Source: Heliomarina baculiformis
Lineage (GTDB): Bacteria; Pseudomonadota; Alphaproteobacteria; Rhodobacterales; Rhodobacteraceae
Direction of reading: 5' to 3'
Assembly (NCBI RefSeq): GCF_019966545.1
Contig: NZ_JAIMIC010000013.1
Coordinates: 35,348-99,347, forward strand
DNA length: 64,000 nucleotides
The notes beneath the pieces are model-generated. The model worked only from the letters and a program-made list of their open reading frames with translations. It was not told the origin of the DNA and did not search any database. Both the position numbers and the translations under genes were made by a program. Below, in pieces: positions 10,898-19,203 of the stretch (position 1 is the first letter of the stretch; each line of letters begins with the position of its first letter).

Positions 10898-11059
10898 CTA
10901 GCCGCAGCAGCAGCCGGATTTGGCCGGTTTTGCCTTTGCGGGTTCCGCGACCTGCGGTTCGACATTTGCTTTCGGCTGCGCATCGGTCTTGCCACCGCAA
11001 CATCCGCCCTGTTTTTGCTGTGCTGTGTCTTGCGTCTGAGAAGTTGATCGGTCGTCCAT
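10898..11059 (-). CDS. Small Cys-rich protein (53 aa), putative metal binder
   Basis: A 53-residue reading frame begins at ATG 11059 immediately behind a perfect AGGAGG ribosome site six bases away, which makes translation very likely. The sequence is polar, rich in Gln/Lys/Ala/Pro, with one cysteine pair near the middle (GGCCGG, residues 18-23) and a C-terminal SGCCCG. Two Cys clusters on a flexible chain suggest metal or thiol binding, such as a copper-buffering peptide; I do not recognise a named family. A strong hairpin follows it. The 184 bases upstream hold no gene and probably contain its promoter. Confidence 0.7.
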   Translation of the reverse strand: MDDRSTSQTQDTAQQKQGGCCGGKTDAQPKANVEPQVAEPAKAKPAKSGCCCG

Positions 11060-11243
11060 CTGGACCTCCTTTTGTTTGGTTTCGTTCTATAGACGCGCCC
11101 CGACCGGAAGCATTACAGAAATTGGCAACCTGTCGGTCTTCGTTAGTACAGGAGCAAGTGTATCGCTCTGCCGTAGGAAGGCGTCGATATTGCAGACAGA
11201 GTTACTGCATCCCGGCAGGCTGTCGGCTGACCGGTGCTATAGG

Positions 11244-11711
11244 TTACAGCAGCCGCCGCGCGGCCCATCCGATCACCTCGAAACCTCGCGCGCGCCAGCT
11301 GCGGGAATGCCAAGCCCGAAGAGGGACTTCGCGGGCATCCGAAAGATCTTGCAGATATTGCGCCTGCAACTGCCCTGCCAGGACGCGGTCATGTGCGACC
11401 AGAACCAGCTCCTGATTGACGAACAGGCTTCGGTAGTCGAGGTTAGCTGACCCGATGATCGACCAGCCTGTATCGACGACCGACGTCTTGGCATGCAATG
11501 GACGGGGCAGATACTCGTAGACCCTCACGCCCGCCGAGAGAAGCTGCGCATATGCCGCCCGCGTCGCCCAGCCAGCGACCATAGGATCGCTCGTGCGAGG
11601 CACCAGCAGACGGACGTCCACGCGGCGACGCGCGGCATCCTGAAGCGCCCGGTCGACCACGGTGCCCGGACCGAAATAGGGCGACGTCAGATAAACGCAG
11701 GTCTGTGCCAT
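11244..11711 (-). pseudogene. 5'-truncated cardiolipin synthase-like phospholipase D fragment
   Basis: The 155 residues match the C-terminal half of a phospholipase D-family cardiolipin synthase: TSPYFGPG at the start, then the second HKD motif LHAKTSVVD...GSANLDYRS. The first HKD half is missing. The same frame stays open upstream through about 11870 with only degraded similarity, and no credible start with a ribosome site is seen, so this looks like the remains of a gene truncated at its 5' end next to the CBS-BON gene. A single HKD motif would not be expected to be active unless it dimerises. Confidence 0.7.
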
Positions 11712-11869
11712 CCCGATCAGTCCCGCGTGCAGACAGGCAAGCCTCTTTTGACACTTGCGCGAATAGCTCGGTACCAGCAGTCCTTCGATTGCGTCGGCCT
11801 CTTCGGGAATGGCGTTTGATGGAAGCGGGCGGGCGTCCTGCCAGGCCGGGTTTATCTGCGCAATGTGAG

Positions 11870-12565
11870 TCAGATCCCGTAAGCCCAGACCGGCAGTCGT
11901 CCCATATGGACCTCAACCATCCTGACACCGGGCACGTTTTCGACGGCAACCCGGATCGCATTCTCCTCGAAATCGCTGTCGGCGACACCCCAGACGGCGA
12001 CATTCCCCTTGTCCACCGTGTAGTTGATGAGGTTGACCGCTGCACCGGGCACTTCTTTCAGAGCCTCTTCAATCTTCGCACGCAGCACGCGGTCGTCCTC
12101 CGACGGCTCCGGCAGCGCCCCATCCTGAAGCGCCGACAAGGCGTGGAGCAGGTTCGCACGGCTGACGATGCCGACCACTTTGTCGGATCTCACCACCGGC
12201 ACGCGCTTGATCCGGTGCTTTTCCAGAAGACGCGCGATTTCCGCGACATTCGTATCCTCTTCTACCGAAACTACATCCCTTGTCATCACGTCTTCGACCC
12301 GGTGGCTTTTGAGCTTCACGAAATCCTGTGCGGATTCGCTTGCCCCGCCAAGCACCTCGAGCCACCATGACCGGCGTGGTCCGTCTGTTTCGCGGACACG
12401 CCGCATGAGGTCGCCTTCGCTGACAAGTCCCTTGAGGTCGCCCTCGGCGTCAACGACGGGCAGCGCGCTGATATTGTGGTCGAGCATCAAGCGTACCGCG
12501 TCCTCGATTTGTCCCTCCAGCGGGACCGAGATCACCGATGTTGTCATGATATCCTTGGCGAGCAT
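11870..12565 (-). CDS. CBS-pair plus BON-domain protein
   Basis: Residues 1-60 and 75-140 form a tandem CBS pair (each beginning with a DIMT/DVMTRDV-type motif), and residues about 150-225 form a BON domain (VNLINYTVDKGNVAVWGVA). CBS pairs bind adenine nucleotides and BON domains bind lipids or proteins, so a soluble energy-sensing or envelope-linked regulator is likely; the target is unknown. The start at 12565 has AAGGAG eight bases upstream. It follows the Rieske gene by about 40 bases and is probably co-transcribed with it. Its 3' end abuts the phospholipase D remnant. Confidence 0.88.
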   Translation of the reverse strand: MLAKDIMTTSVISVPLEGQIEDAVRLMLDHNISALPVVDAEGDLKGLVSEGDLMRRVRETDGPRRSWWLEVLGGASESAQDFVKLKSHRVEDVMTRDVVSVEEDTNVAEIARLLEKHRIKRVPVVRSDKVVGIVSRANLLHALSALQDGALPEPSEDDRVLRAKIEEALKEVPGAAVNLINYTVDKGNVAVWGVADSDFEENAIRVAVENVPGVRMVEVHMGRLPVWAYGI

Positions 12566-12604
12566 GTCATAGTCTCCTTCTTGAGTTTTGGCTTGTTCAG
12601 CACG

Positions 12605-13207
12605 TCAGGTGCCGATAACGAGTTGCAGGTCGTCGCCCAAATCGTAAGGTGGGATGTCGAGGTTGCGTGGGGCCGGTCCCTTCCGGATCCGGCCCGAGGT
12701 GTCGTAATGCGATCCGTGGCACGGGCAGAACCAACCGCCGAATTCGCCGACCGCCGACCCATCCTGGCCCAAGGGGATACAGCCGAGATGGGTACAGACA
12801 CCGATAACGACCAGCCATTCGCCATCCTCGCCCGCCGCGCGGTTCTCATCCAGCGCTGGCTCCTCGCCACTTGTGTTCGGATTCTCGCCCGCTTCGTCAA
12901 CAGGATCGGGAAGCTGGTCGAGATCGACGGCCCGTGCAGCCTGGATCGCTGCCTCAGACCTGCGCCAGACAAAGACCGGGTGGCCCTGCCACTTCACGGT
13001 AATACGTTGGCCCGGTTCGACGCCGGAAAGATCAACCCTGACCGTGCCGGACGCGGTCACGTCGGCCGAGGGGTTCATCGAATTGATCAACGGCCAGACC
13101 GCCGCGCCTGCGGCAATCGCGCCGGTTGAGGCCGTTGCATAATAAAGGAAATCGCGGCGCTCTGTTGCGGGCAATTGATTGGTTTCGTCAATGGTCTGGC
13201 GCATCAT
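12605..13207 (-). CDS. Orphan Rieske iron-sulfur protein (cytochrome bc1 type)
   Basis: The N-terminus has a twin-arginine signal-anchor (RRDFL, residue about 17) followed by a single membrane helix. The cluster-binding motifs CTHLGC and CPCHGS are intact, with two Cys and two His for a [2Fe-2S] centre. This is the pattern of the ubiquinol-cytochrome c reductase Rieske subunit. A linker of about 30 residues rich in Asp/Glu/Pro between the head's two halves is longer than I would expect. No cytochrome b or c1 gene is present, so it either supplies a chromosomal bc1 complex under special conditions or has another partner. Its ATG overlaps the fabI stop. Confidence 0.92.
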   Translation of the reverse strand: MMRQTIDETNQLPATERRDFLYYATASTGAIAAGAAVWPLINSMNPSADVTASGTVRVDLSGVEPGQRITVKWQGHPVFVWRRSEAAIQAARAVDLDQLPDPVDEAGENPNTSGEEPALDENRAAGEDGEWLVVIGVCTHLGCIPLGQDGSAVGEFGGWFCPCHGSHYDTSGRIRKGPAPRNLDIPPYDLGDDLQLVIGT

Positions 13208-14046
13208 GATTCCTCCGATTTGACGTTCATTTTGGCTGCGGCGACAGGGCTTTCGACGTGAACACCCGCATCGACATGCAGCACCTCGCCCGTGATGCCG
13301 CCGGTATAGTCGCTGGCGAACAGCAGGGCGGCGCGGCCCACCTCGTCGGCCGTGACGTTGCGCCGCAATGGGGCAACTCGCGCGGTCGCGTCCAGAAGAC
13401 CCGCAAAGCCGGTCAACCCGGACGCCGCGCGGGTCATCACGGGTCCCGCCGAAATGGCGTTGACGCGGATGTTCGACGGCCCGAGTTCGTGAGCCAGATA
13501 GCGCACGGTGGCCTCAAGCGCCGCCTTGACCGGCCCCATCACGTTGTAATTCTCCACCACACGTTCGCCACCCAGATAGCTCAGAGTGATCAGGCTGCCG
13601 CCGCTTTTCATCAGGGGCTCGGCAAGATGCGCCATGCGGATCAGCGAATGGACGGACACATGCATCGCTTGGGAAAACCCTGCAGCCGAACAGTCAGTCA
13701 GGCGGCCATGAAGGTCGCCGGGCGGCACGCTGCCCACGGCATGAAGGATGAAATCCAATTTTCCCCAGCGGTCCGTGATGGCGTCGAAGACAGCGTCGAG
13801 TTCGTGCGGCGCATTCACGTCACAGGGCAGCAGGATCGGCGCTTCGAGACGTGCAGCTAATGGCACCACATGAGGTTTGGTGCGCTCATCGACATAGGTG
13901 ATGGCGAGCTCGGCACCCGCTTGACGGAAATGCAGGGCAGCAGGCCACGCCAGACTGCGATCATTGGCGATGCCGACAACCAGACCCTTCCGGCCGGACA
14001 GATCAAGCAGTTCCGCAGGATCGCAGCATGCGTCGAATTCAGGCAT
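13204..14046 (-). CDS. fabI: FabI-type enoyl-[acyl-carrier-protein] reductase
   Basis: A 280-residue short-chain dehydrogenase with the FabI active-site block: [11 protein letters not shown] then NYNVMG...K-A-A-L-E, giving the Tyr-x6-Lys pair, plus [10 protein letters not shown] near the N-terminus for NAD binding. It should reduce enoyl-ACP in the last step of fatty acid elongation. The frame is open to 14472, but the real start is ATG 14046, because upstream residues match nothing and are the antisense of the DUF3141 gene. The start overlaps the end of the His-rich mini-gene by eight bases. A FabI copy beside DUF3141 recurs in stress-type gene clusters. Confidence 0.88.
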   Translation of the reverse strand: MPEFDACCDPAELLDLSGRKGLVVGIANDRSLAWPAALHFRQAGAELAITYVDERTKPHVVPLAARLEAPILLPCDVNAPHELDAVFDAITDRWGKLDFILHAVGSVPPGDLHGRLTDCSAAGFSQAMHVSVHSLIRMAHLAEPLMKSGGSLITLSYLGGERVVENYNVMGPVKAALEATVRYLAHELGPSNIRVNAISAGPVMTRAASGLTGFAGLLDATARVAPLRRNVTADEVGRAALLFASDYTGGITGEVLHVDAGVHVESPVAAAKMNVKSEES

Positions 14047-14218
14047 CCTCCGACACTGCCTCGGTATCGGCGGAAGCTTCGGACTTCTTGTCGTGCGCAC
14101 CATGACGCTTGGCCGACTTGCCATGTTTGTGTCCGCCATGTCCGTGCCCGAAAAGGTGCATTGCGGCCATTCCGCCGAAGACGAGAACCAAAACCCAGTT
14201 TTCAAAAAGCCATTCCAT
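14039..14218 (-). CDS. His-rich small membrane protein (59 aa), DUF2933-like
   Basis: A short frame starting at ATG 14218, ten bases after AAAGGA, encodes a 59-residue protein: a hydrophobic helix (residues 1-20), then HLFGHGHGGHKHGK and a charged tail. The helix plus His/Gly layout resembles DUF2933 proteins. It overlaps the 3' end of the DUF3141 gene in another frame and the fabI start, so it is likely coupled to both. Metal binding is inferred from the histidines only. Confidence 0.65.
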   Translation of the reverse strand: MEWLFENWVLVLVFGGMAAMHLFGHGHGGHKHGKSAKRHGAHDKKSEASADTEAVSEDA

Positions 14219-15995
14219 AATTGTTCATTCCTTTTTTTGATGAGGCCGACGGTTTTTCCGCCTGTGTGGTTGCTGCGGCGAACGGGAAATTGCCGAACAT
14301 CGCGCCAAAGACATGGGTGATCCAGGCATCGCGTCCCTTGCGCCATGCGCCTATACCCTCGCCGGTGCGCGCCGACAGCGCACGCTCGGCCACGATCGCG
14401 GGGTGGTCGTCCGGCAATGGTGAGCGCGTCTCGCGCAGCGTTTCGGCGGTGGACTTGATCAGGGCCATCCACGGGTTCACCTGTTCGGAGAACATCGTTC
14501 TGGTCCAGCGCATGGGGTGCAGCGCACGGAGCGCCTCAGCGCTGGCCGGGGTCGTCGCGGCGCGGATCCAAGGACTGACGAAAGTCGAATAGACCGCCTC
14601 GTTGATCCGCGATATCTGCGCCACTTGTTTCAAGGCCGCATCGTCCGATGCAATGCCCAGATCATCGACCTCGCGCGGTTCGAATCGCACCTCAAAATCG
14701 CCGGTCTCGCAGTCCGGGTCACCCGACGGGTTGTCGATCACCATCTCGTAGAGACCCGGGGAAAGGGCCTCGACATCGTCCAGGCTTTCCAGAATCGCAC
14801 GATGCTGGAGCCGCGCGACGGAGCCGGAGACGAAGATGCCCAGATGCCCGACACGCGGATGCGTCATATAGACGATGCGCTGCCCGGCTGCCTTGAGCGC
14901 ATCGGTATCGGGATAAAGCTTGCCAATCCACCCCATTGCCTGTTCGGGCGGCGTGATGTTGTCACCGTCCGAGGCGAAGATGATCAGCGGATTGCTGATG
15001 CGCTTAAGATCGACGGTGCAATGCGCATCCAGCTGCATCTCGCCCTGTTCCAGCCGGTTGCCGATGAACAGGTTCTGCGTGATGCCGAGGATTTCCTCGC
15101 GGCTGAGCGTGTAGTAGCCATTCCACCAGCGTTCGAACTCAAGGAACCGCTCGCGTTCGGTGTCGGCATGGGCAAAGAGGTTCGCGTATTTGTCCCAGAT
15201 CGCCTTTTCGGGTTGCAAGGTCTCAAAATTCTGTGCCAGCCAGGCACCGTCGAACCGCCCGTCCCCCAGATCGGAGATCATATGGGCGGCCCATGCCCCG
15301 CCCGACAGTGCGCCCATCATCCGCATCGGGCTGCTTGCCGCCTCGCCCGACCAGTAGCTGAGCGGCGAGCCGTTCAGTACAATCGGACCGGTCAGACCGT
15401 CGCAATCCGCCGCCAGCAGCGTGGCCGCCCAACCGGCCTGGCAATTGCCGTAGAGCACGGGGCCTGTGTCCGGGTGACGGCGAGCGACCTCGGAGACGAA
15501 GTCGCGCAAGGCATAATGCACATCCGACAGCGTCTGACCTGGCATGGGCTCGGGGTAGAAGATCACGAAATAGACCGGATGGCCCTCGTGCATCGCCATG
15601 CCGACCTCGCTGTCGCGCTTGAAGCCGCCGATACCGGGCCCGTGCCCGGCGCGCGGATCAATGACGATCACGGGCGGCTTGGCCTCGTCCACGCAATCGT
15701 CCCAGCAATCGTCGCCGACCCGCGTGATCCTGAGCAGCGCGTAGTTGGCCGACCGCTCAAAGGTGCGTGCGTCCAGCAGCAGTTCGTAATCGAAATCCAG
15801 AAGCGGCGGCATGCCCTGCCGCTCATGCGCGATCATATTGTCGGCGCGTTCACGCAGCGTGTCGAGAAGCAGCACCCAGCGTTCAAAGGCGTCTTGGACG
15901 TAAGGCACGTTACTAGCGGTCGTTGCGTTACCGGAAACGGGTGCAAGAAATTGTTCCGGGGTCACTGTCGCAAGGCGCAGGCTCTTATTCATCAT
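14202..15995 (-). CDS. DUF3141 protein (PHA-synthase-like alpha/beta hydrolase fold)
   Basis: The 597-residue protein has an alpha/beta hydrolase core resembling polyhydroxyalkanoate synthase: VIVIDPRAGHGPGIGG near residue 110, a nucleophile-elbow-like YGNCQAGW near 190 with Cys where a hydrolase would have Ser, FASDGDNITPPEQ, and a late GHLGIF histidine. It matches DUF3141, whose chemistry is not established. Such genes recur with phosphotransacetylase, acetate kinase and FabI; only FabI is present here. ATG 15995 has AGAGGA about seven bases upstream and overlaps the end of the unknown gene before it. Confidence 0.85.
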   Translation of the reverse strand: MMNKSLRLATVTPEQFLAPVSGNATTASNVPYVQDAFERWVLLLDTLRERADNMIAHERQGMPPLLDFDYELLLDARTFERSANYALLRITRVGDDCWDDCVDEAKPPVIVIDPRAGHGPGIGGFKRDSEVGMAMHEGHPVYFVIFYPEPMPGQTLSDVHYALRDFVSEVARRHPDTGPVLYGNCQAGWAATLLAADCDGLTGPIVLNGSPLSYWSGEAASSPMRMMGALSGGAWAAHMISDLGDGRFDGAWLAQNFETLQPEKAIWDKYANLFAHADTERERFLEFERWWNGYYTLSREEILGITQNLFIGNRLEQGEMQLDAHCTVDLKRISNPLIIFASDGDNITPPEQAMGWIGKLYPDTDALKAAGQRIVYMTHPRVGHLGIFVSGSVARLQHRAILESLDDVEALSPGLYEMVIDNPSGDPDCETGDFEVRFEPREVDDLGIASDDAALKQVAQISRINEAVYSTFVSPWIRAATTPASAEALRALHPMRWTRTMFSEQVNPWMALIKSTAETLRETRSPLPDDHPAIVAERALSARTGEGIGAWRKGRDAWITHVFGAMFGNFPFAAATTQAEKPSASSKKGMNNYGMAF

Positions 15996-16317
15996 CAGCT
16001 TCCTCTTGATTGGTAGTGTCTATGGAGGGTCGTCCAGCGAGCATCACACGCACGAAATCCTTCGCCACATCCTCGCGCAGACCGGAAAGGAGATAGGTCG
16101 CATCGCGAGACGCAATACCCAGCGCGCGTGCCGCAAGCGTCGGGGGTTGTTTCATCACTTCCACACGGTTGAACAACGCGCGTGCCATCGGGGCATCTGC
16201 GTACGCGGAAGTCTCGGCACATGCGCAGGTCATCCGGGATAAAAAGACGCGAAGATCGTCATCGGATGATGGTTGACGGGGTACTCCCGAGTTCCAATCC
16301 GACGTGATACGTGGCAT
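15985..16317 (-). CDS. Unknown soluble protein between sigma factor and DUF3141
   Basis: A 110-residue protein I do not recognise. It is acidic at the C-terminus, has a C-A-C pair (T-C-A-C-A-E, about residues 30-34), and a central alpha-helical stretch ending LREDVAKDFVRVML. I start it at ATG 16317, which follows AGGAG by eight bases, rather than at the open frame's limit 16353. It lies 36 bases after the damaged ECF sigma gene and overlaps the DUF3141 start, so it is probably in the same transcript. Confidence 0.65.
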   Translation of the reverse strand: MPRITSDWNSGVPRQPSSDDDLRVFLSRMTCACAETSAYADAPMARALFNRVEVMKQPPTLAARALGIASRDATYLLSGLREDVAKDFVRVMLAGRPSIDTTNQEEADDE

Positions 16318-16353
16318 GTTCAATTTCTCCTGCGGTTGTGCCTTCGGGCACAC

Positions 16354-16926
16354 TCACAGAAGAAGACGCTGGATCATGGAAATCGTTACAGACCCGACTT
16401 CGCTGCGATCAGGATAGTTGTCCCTCTTCTTCGCAATCAGTCTCGTGTTTGTCGTTCTCGCAGCCCTCTTGCGGTTAAGCCGCAGATCGGCTGCCACGCT
16501 TTCGCGATCTTCTTCGCCGAAATCGATGCGCCGGATCAGTTCGGCATCCGCCGGGCGCAGTTCGGAAATCAACCCGCCATGGCAGGTGCACAGCCGCGCC
16601 ATCTGTGAGGGCGCATCGGCAATCCATTCCTCTGGTTCGCGCGCCGCCGCCGCCGCCAGCCGGCTACGCCGGGTCCCTTTGCGGTAGTGATCGTTCAAAG
16701 TGGACCGCAGGATTGTGTAGAGCCACGCATCCATTCGTTCGACCTCTCGGAGCTGATCCTTGCGTGACAGCACGCGGATGCAGAAGTCTTGCAGGACATC
16801 CTCTGCATCTGCGCGGTTGCCAAGCCGTTTGACCAGAAATCCCATAAACGCTCCGCGCCCGTCCAACAGGGCGCGTTCCGGCGAAGCGTCGGGCACATCG
16901 GGCTTGCCACTGTCTTGCGATGCCAT
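16354..16926 (-). CDS. CorE-like ECF sigma factor with disrupted region 4
   Basis: Residues 20-90 are a sound sigma region 2 (ADAEDVLQDFCIRV, then MDAWLYTILRSTLNDHYR), and the linker has the CxC pair L-C-T-C (113-115). It is a close paralogue of the sigma factor at 30534-31097. After NR at residue 152 the two diverge: the recognition helix and C-terminal Cys cluster of the paralogue are replaced by an unrelated tail. In another frame the bases just after the break read A-R-G-L-R-E-R, resembling the paralogue's A-R-A-A-L-R-E, so a deletion of roughly 25-31 bases with a frameshift is the simplest explanation. The product probably cannot recognise a -35 element normally. Confidence 0.8.
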   Translation of the reverse strand: MASQDSGKPDVPDASPERALLDGRGAFMGFLVKRLGNRADAEDVLQDFCIRVLSRKDQLREVERMDAWLYTILRSTLNDHYRKGTRRSRLAAAAAREPEEWIADAPSQMARLCTCHGGLISELRPADAELIRRIDFGEEDRESVAADLRLNRKRAARTTNTRLIAKKRDNYPDRSEVGSVTISMIQRLLL

Positions 16927-16964
16927 GATGTCTCTGCCCTTTCCAAGAGGTTTGCGAAGGTGCG

Positions 16965-16976
16965 ATCAGCGCTGAT
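16965..16976. repeat. 12-bp perfect palindrome before the ECF sigma gene
   Basis: ATCAGCGCTGAT reads identically on both strands and lies 39 bases upstream of the damaged sigma gene. It could be an operator, but no regulator is tied to it. Confidence 0.3.
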
Positions 16977-17146
16977 TCGAGCATTGTCTCTCTAACGTAC
17001 AATGCGCGCAGTCATTCTAAGAACAATTTGCCCCTCCGCGCGTCACTCTGAATAAGCAACACACATTCGTATCGAAGCAAACAGGCTTTCGACGAAGACA
17101 ATAGCCAAAACGACCGTTTGAAAACAGGTTAACAGGTTGTTCTGTA

Positions 17147-18037
17147 TTATCGACCTTGAGACCGCCGTGCTCCCTTAAGATTGACGAACACGATCCCCAA
17201 AATGACCAGCGCAATACCGGAAAATTGAATCCCGGACAGGCGTTCCCCGAAAAACAAGGCACCAATTGAAAGACCGAAGATTGGAACAAGAAAGCTGAAC
17301 ACAATCGCCCGGTTCAGCTCAACTGCCTCCAGCACGGAAAACCAGAGCCAATACACCAGCGCTGAGCCGAACAGGGCCAGCCCCAAAAGCGATGCCGTGA
17401 AGACCGCGTTCCATTGAATGGCGTTTTGATCTTCCAGCGCGAGGGCTGCGAACGCGAGCGGCGCGCTGCCGATGAGCAACTGTAACCCCATTGCAAAAAG
17501 CCCGTCCACTTTGCCGGCGATGGACTTGATGGCCACGTTGCTGATGGTCACCCCAACCGCGGCCAAAACGATATAGGCGAAACCGATGGCCGACCCCTCT
17601 TGCCCTCCATCAAGCAATTGCGGCAGCGCGATCACGAGGATTCCCATGAATCCGATCGAAAGGCCGACCCAACCGACCTTCGGCAGCCTTTCGCCAAGCC
17701 ATACAACACCCAGTATTGCGGCCAGCAGCGGCTGCGCGTTTGCGATGACCGTGGCGAGGCCCGGAGACACGAATTCTGCTGCATGAAACATGCCCAGAAA
17801 TCCCAAACTTGTCGCACCAATCCCGACGATCCCCAAGGTCAACCACGTGCGCCAACCGCGCGGGAATGGTCTGCGCAAAATCATGGCCAGACCCACCAAA
17901 GTTGCTCCGGCCAGAACTGCGCGCATTGTCGCAAAAGTCAGATGCGGCGAGTATTGCAGCCCTGCCGTGATCAACGGAAAGCACGCCGCCCACAGGAACA
18001 TGGCCAAAACGATTTTGGTTATGACAGTCGGCGACAT
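17147..18037 (-). CDS. EamA/DMT-family transporter
   Basis: The 296-residue protein has ten predicted membrane helices in two five-helix EamA repeats (the second starting near residue 150 with IGFAYIVLAAVGVTISN), the normal length and layout of the drug/metabolite transporter superfamily. Members export or import small metabolites; the substrate is not predictable. It stands alone on the minus strand, 220 bases after the damaged sigma gene's start and 255 bases from the divergent ECF sigma gene, so it could share a regulatory region with the latter. Confidence 0.88.
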   Translation of the reverse strand: MSPTVITKIVLAMFLWAACFPLITAGLQYSPHLTFATMRAVLAGATLVGLAMILRRPFPRGWRTWLTLGIVGIGATSLGFLGMFHAAEFVSPGLATVIANAQPLLAAILGVVWLGERLPKVGWVGLSIGFMGILVIALPQLLDGGQEGSAIGFAYIVLAAVGVTISNVAIKSIAGKVDGLFAMGLQLLIGSAPLAFAALALEDQNAIQWNAVFTASLLGLALFGSALVYWLWFSVLEAVELNRAIVFSFLVPIFGLSIGALFFGERLSGIQFSGIALVILGIVFVNLKGARRSQGR

Positions 18038-18292
18038 CGAGATTTCCTTTCCAACTCAGAAGTGGCAGGAATTGCAGAAATTTTCCGATGTGCCAACTCA
18101 GGGGCGAAGTAAGAAGACGCTGCGGCAGCCGAAACCTTACGCATTCCTGGGCATACGCCCGTTGGCCCGGGTTCCAAAAGACCGCGCCTGTGCATACCCA
18201 ACAGCAAAACCACCAACAATCAGGTCACCCGAAGCACCCGAAAAAGTGTAACGTTCTCGATGGTTCGGCGTCTTACTTTTCAGAGGTGTATC

Positions 18293-18961
18293 ATGAATCA
18301 CGACCCGAATGATCGGTTATCCACAGCAGATCAGCCCAACACAGCCGCCAAGGATGCGGACATCGCTGTCCGTCGCTCGCTGGTGGAAGGTCGGCAGCAT
18401 ATCCTGAATTTCCTGCGTCGGCGACTGGGAGATCCGGAGGCAGCCGAGGATGTCCTGCAAACGTTCATGCTGCGCGCCATTGACCGCTCCGAGCAACTTC
18501 GCGATGTGCGCGCCGTTCGTGGCTGGCTCGGCCAGATTCTGGCGTCGTCCATCGCCGACTACGGTCGCAAGGTTTCGCGAAGGCGCCAGAGGGAGGTAGT
18601 CATGGCCCCAACCGACCTGGACAGCGTCCAAAACGGGTTCGACGAAGAACTCGACGAGGCGATATGCAATTGTCTGTACAAGCTGTTGCCGACGCTCAGA
18701 CCGGAATATGCCGAAGTAATCTGGCGCGTCGATCTTCAGGAGCAGCCGCGCGATGCTGTCGCCAAAGACCTTGGCATCACCTTGAACAACATCACGGTCC
18801 GCCTTCACCGGGGTCGGCAGGCGTTGAAGACAAGGTTGGAACAGATGTGCCTGACCTGCCCGGTTCATGGCTTTCTCGATTGCGATTGCGACGCAGCGGA
18901 AAAGGCCCGCGCTCGTTTTCAAGCGATGAAGGACGACGCCGGAGCGAAAACGACGGACTGA
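18293..18961 (+). CDS. CorE-like ECF sigma factor with linker CxC and C-terminal Cys cluster
   Basis: A 222-residue ECF sigma factor: region 2 (residues about 30-95, with AAEDVLQTFML), region 4 (about 130-180, with the helix ITLNNITVRLHRGRQALK). Cysteines fall exactly where CorE-type copper-sensing sigma factors have them: C-N-C in the linker (125-127) and C-L-T-C...C-D-C after region 4 (186-199). It probably binds metal directly and needs no anti-sigma factor; none is encoded beside it. ATG 18293 follows AGAGGTG and is preferred over the frame limit at 18260. The CFA synthase and GAPDH genes 242 bases downstream are its most likely local targets. Confidence 0.85.
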   Translation: MNHDPNDRLSTADQPNTAAKDADIAVRRSLVEGRQHILNFLRRRLGDPEAAEDVLQTFMLRAIDRSEQLRDVRAVRGWLGQILASSIADYGRKVSRRRQREVVMAPTDLDSVQNGFDEELDEAICNCLYKLLPTLRPEYAEVIWRVDLQEQPRDAVAKDLGITLNNITVRLHRGRQALKTRLEQMCLTCPVHGFLDCDCDAAEKARARFQAMKDDAGAKTTD

Positions 18962-19203
18962 GCCCCGATGTGCTGGCCCTCTCTCACCGGCGTGTCTGCA
19001 ATTCACGGATCGCGTTCTATTGTCCGCCAGCGAGGACACGCCGATCCGTTTTCCAAGGGTTCCGCCTACGCACGCCTGTGCACCGCGGGCACCGTGTCGG
19101 CAGGCCGCTGCGCTGTAATGAACCTTGTCATCTTTCGTCTGTTTTATCAGAAAGCGGCGGTTGACGCCGCCTGCCGACAAAAAACAAGACGGAGCAAGCG
19201 ATC

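Noticed and set aside
14047..14472. 142-residue upstream extension of the fabI frame
   Set aside because: It is antisense to the DUF3141 gene, matches nothing and lacks a ribosome site; FabI length fits the start at 14046.
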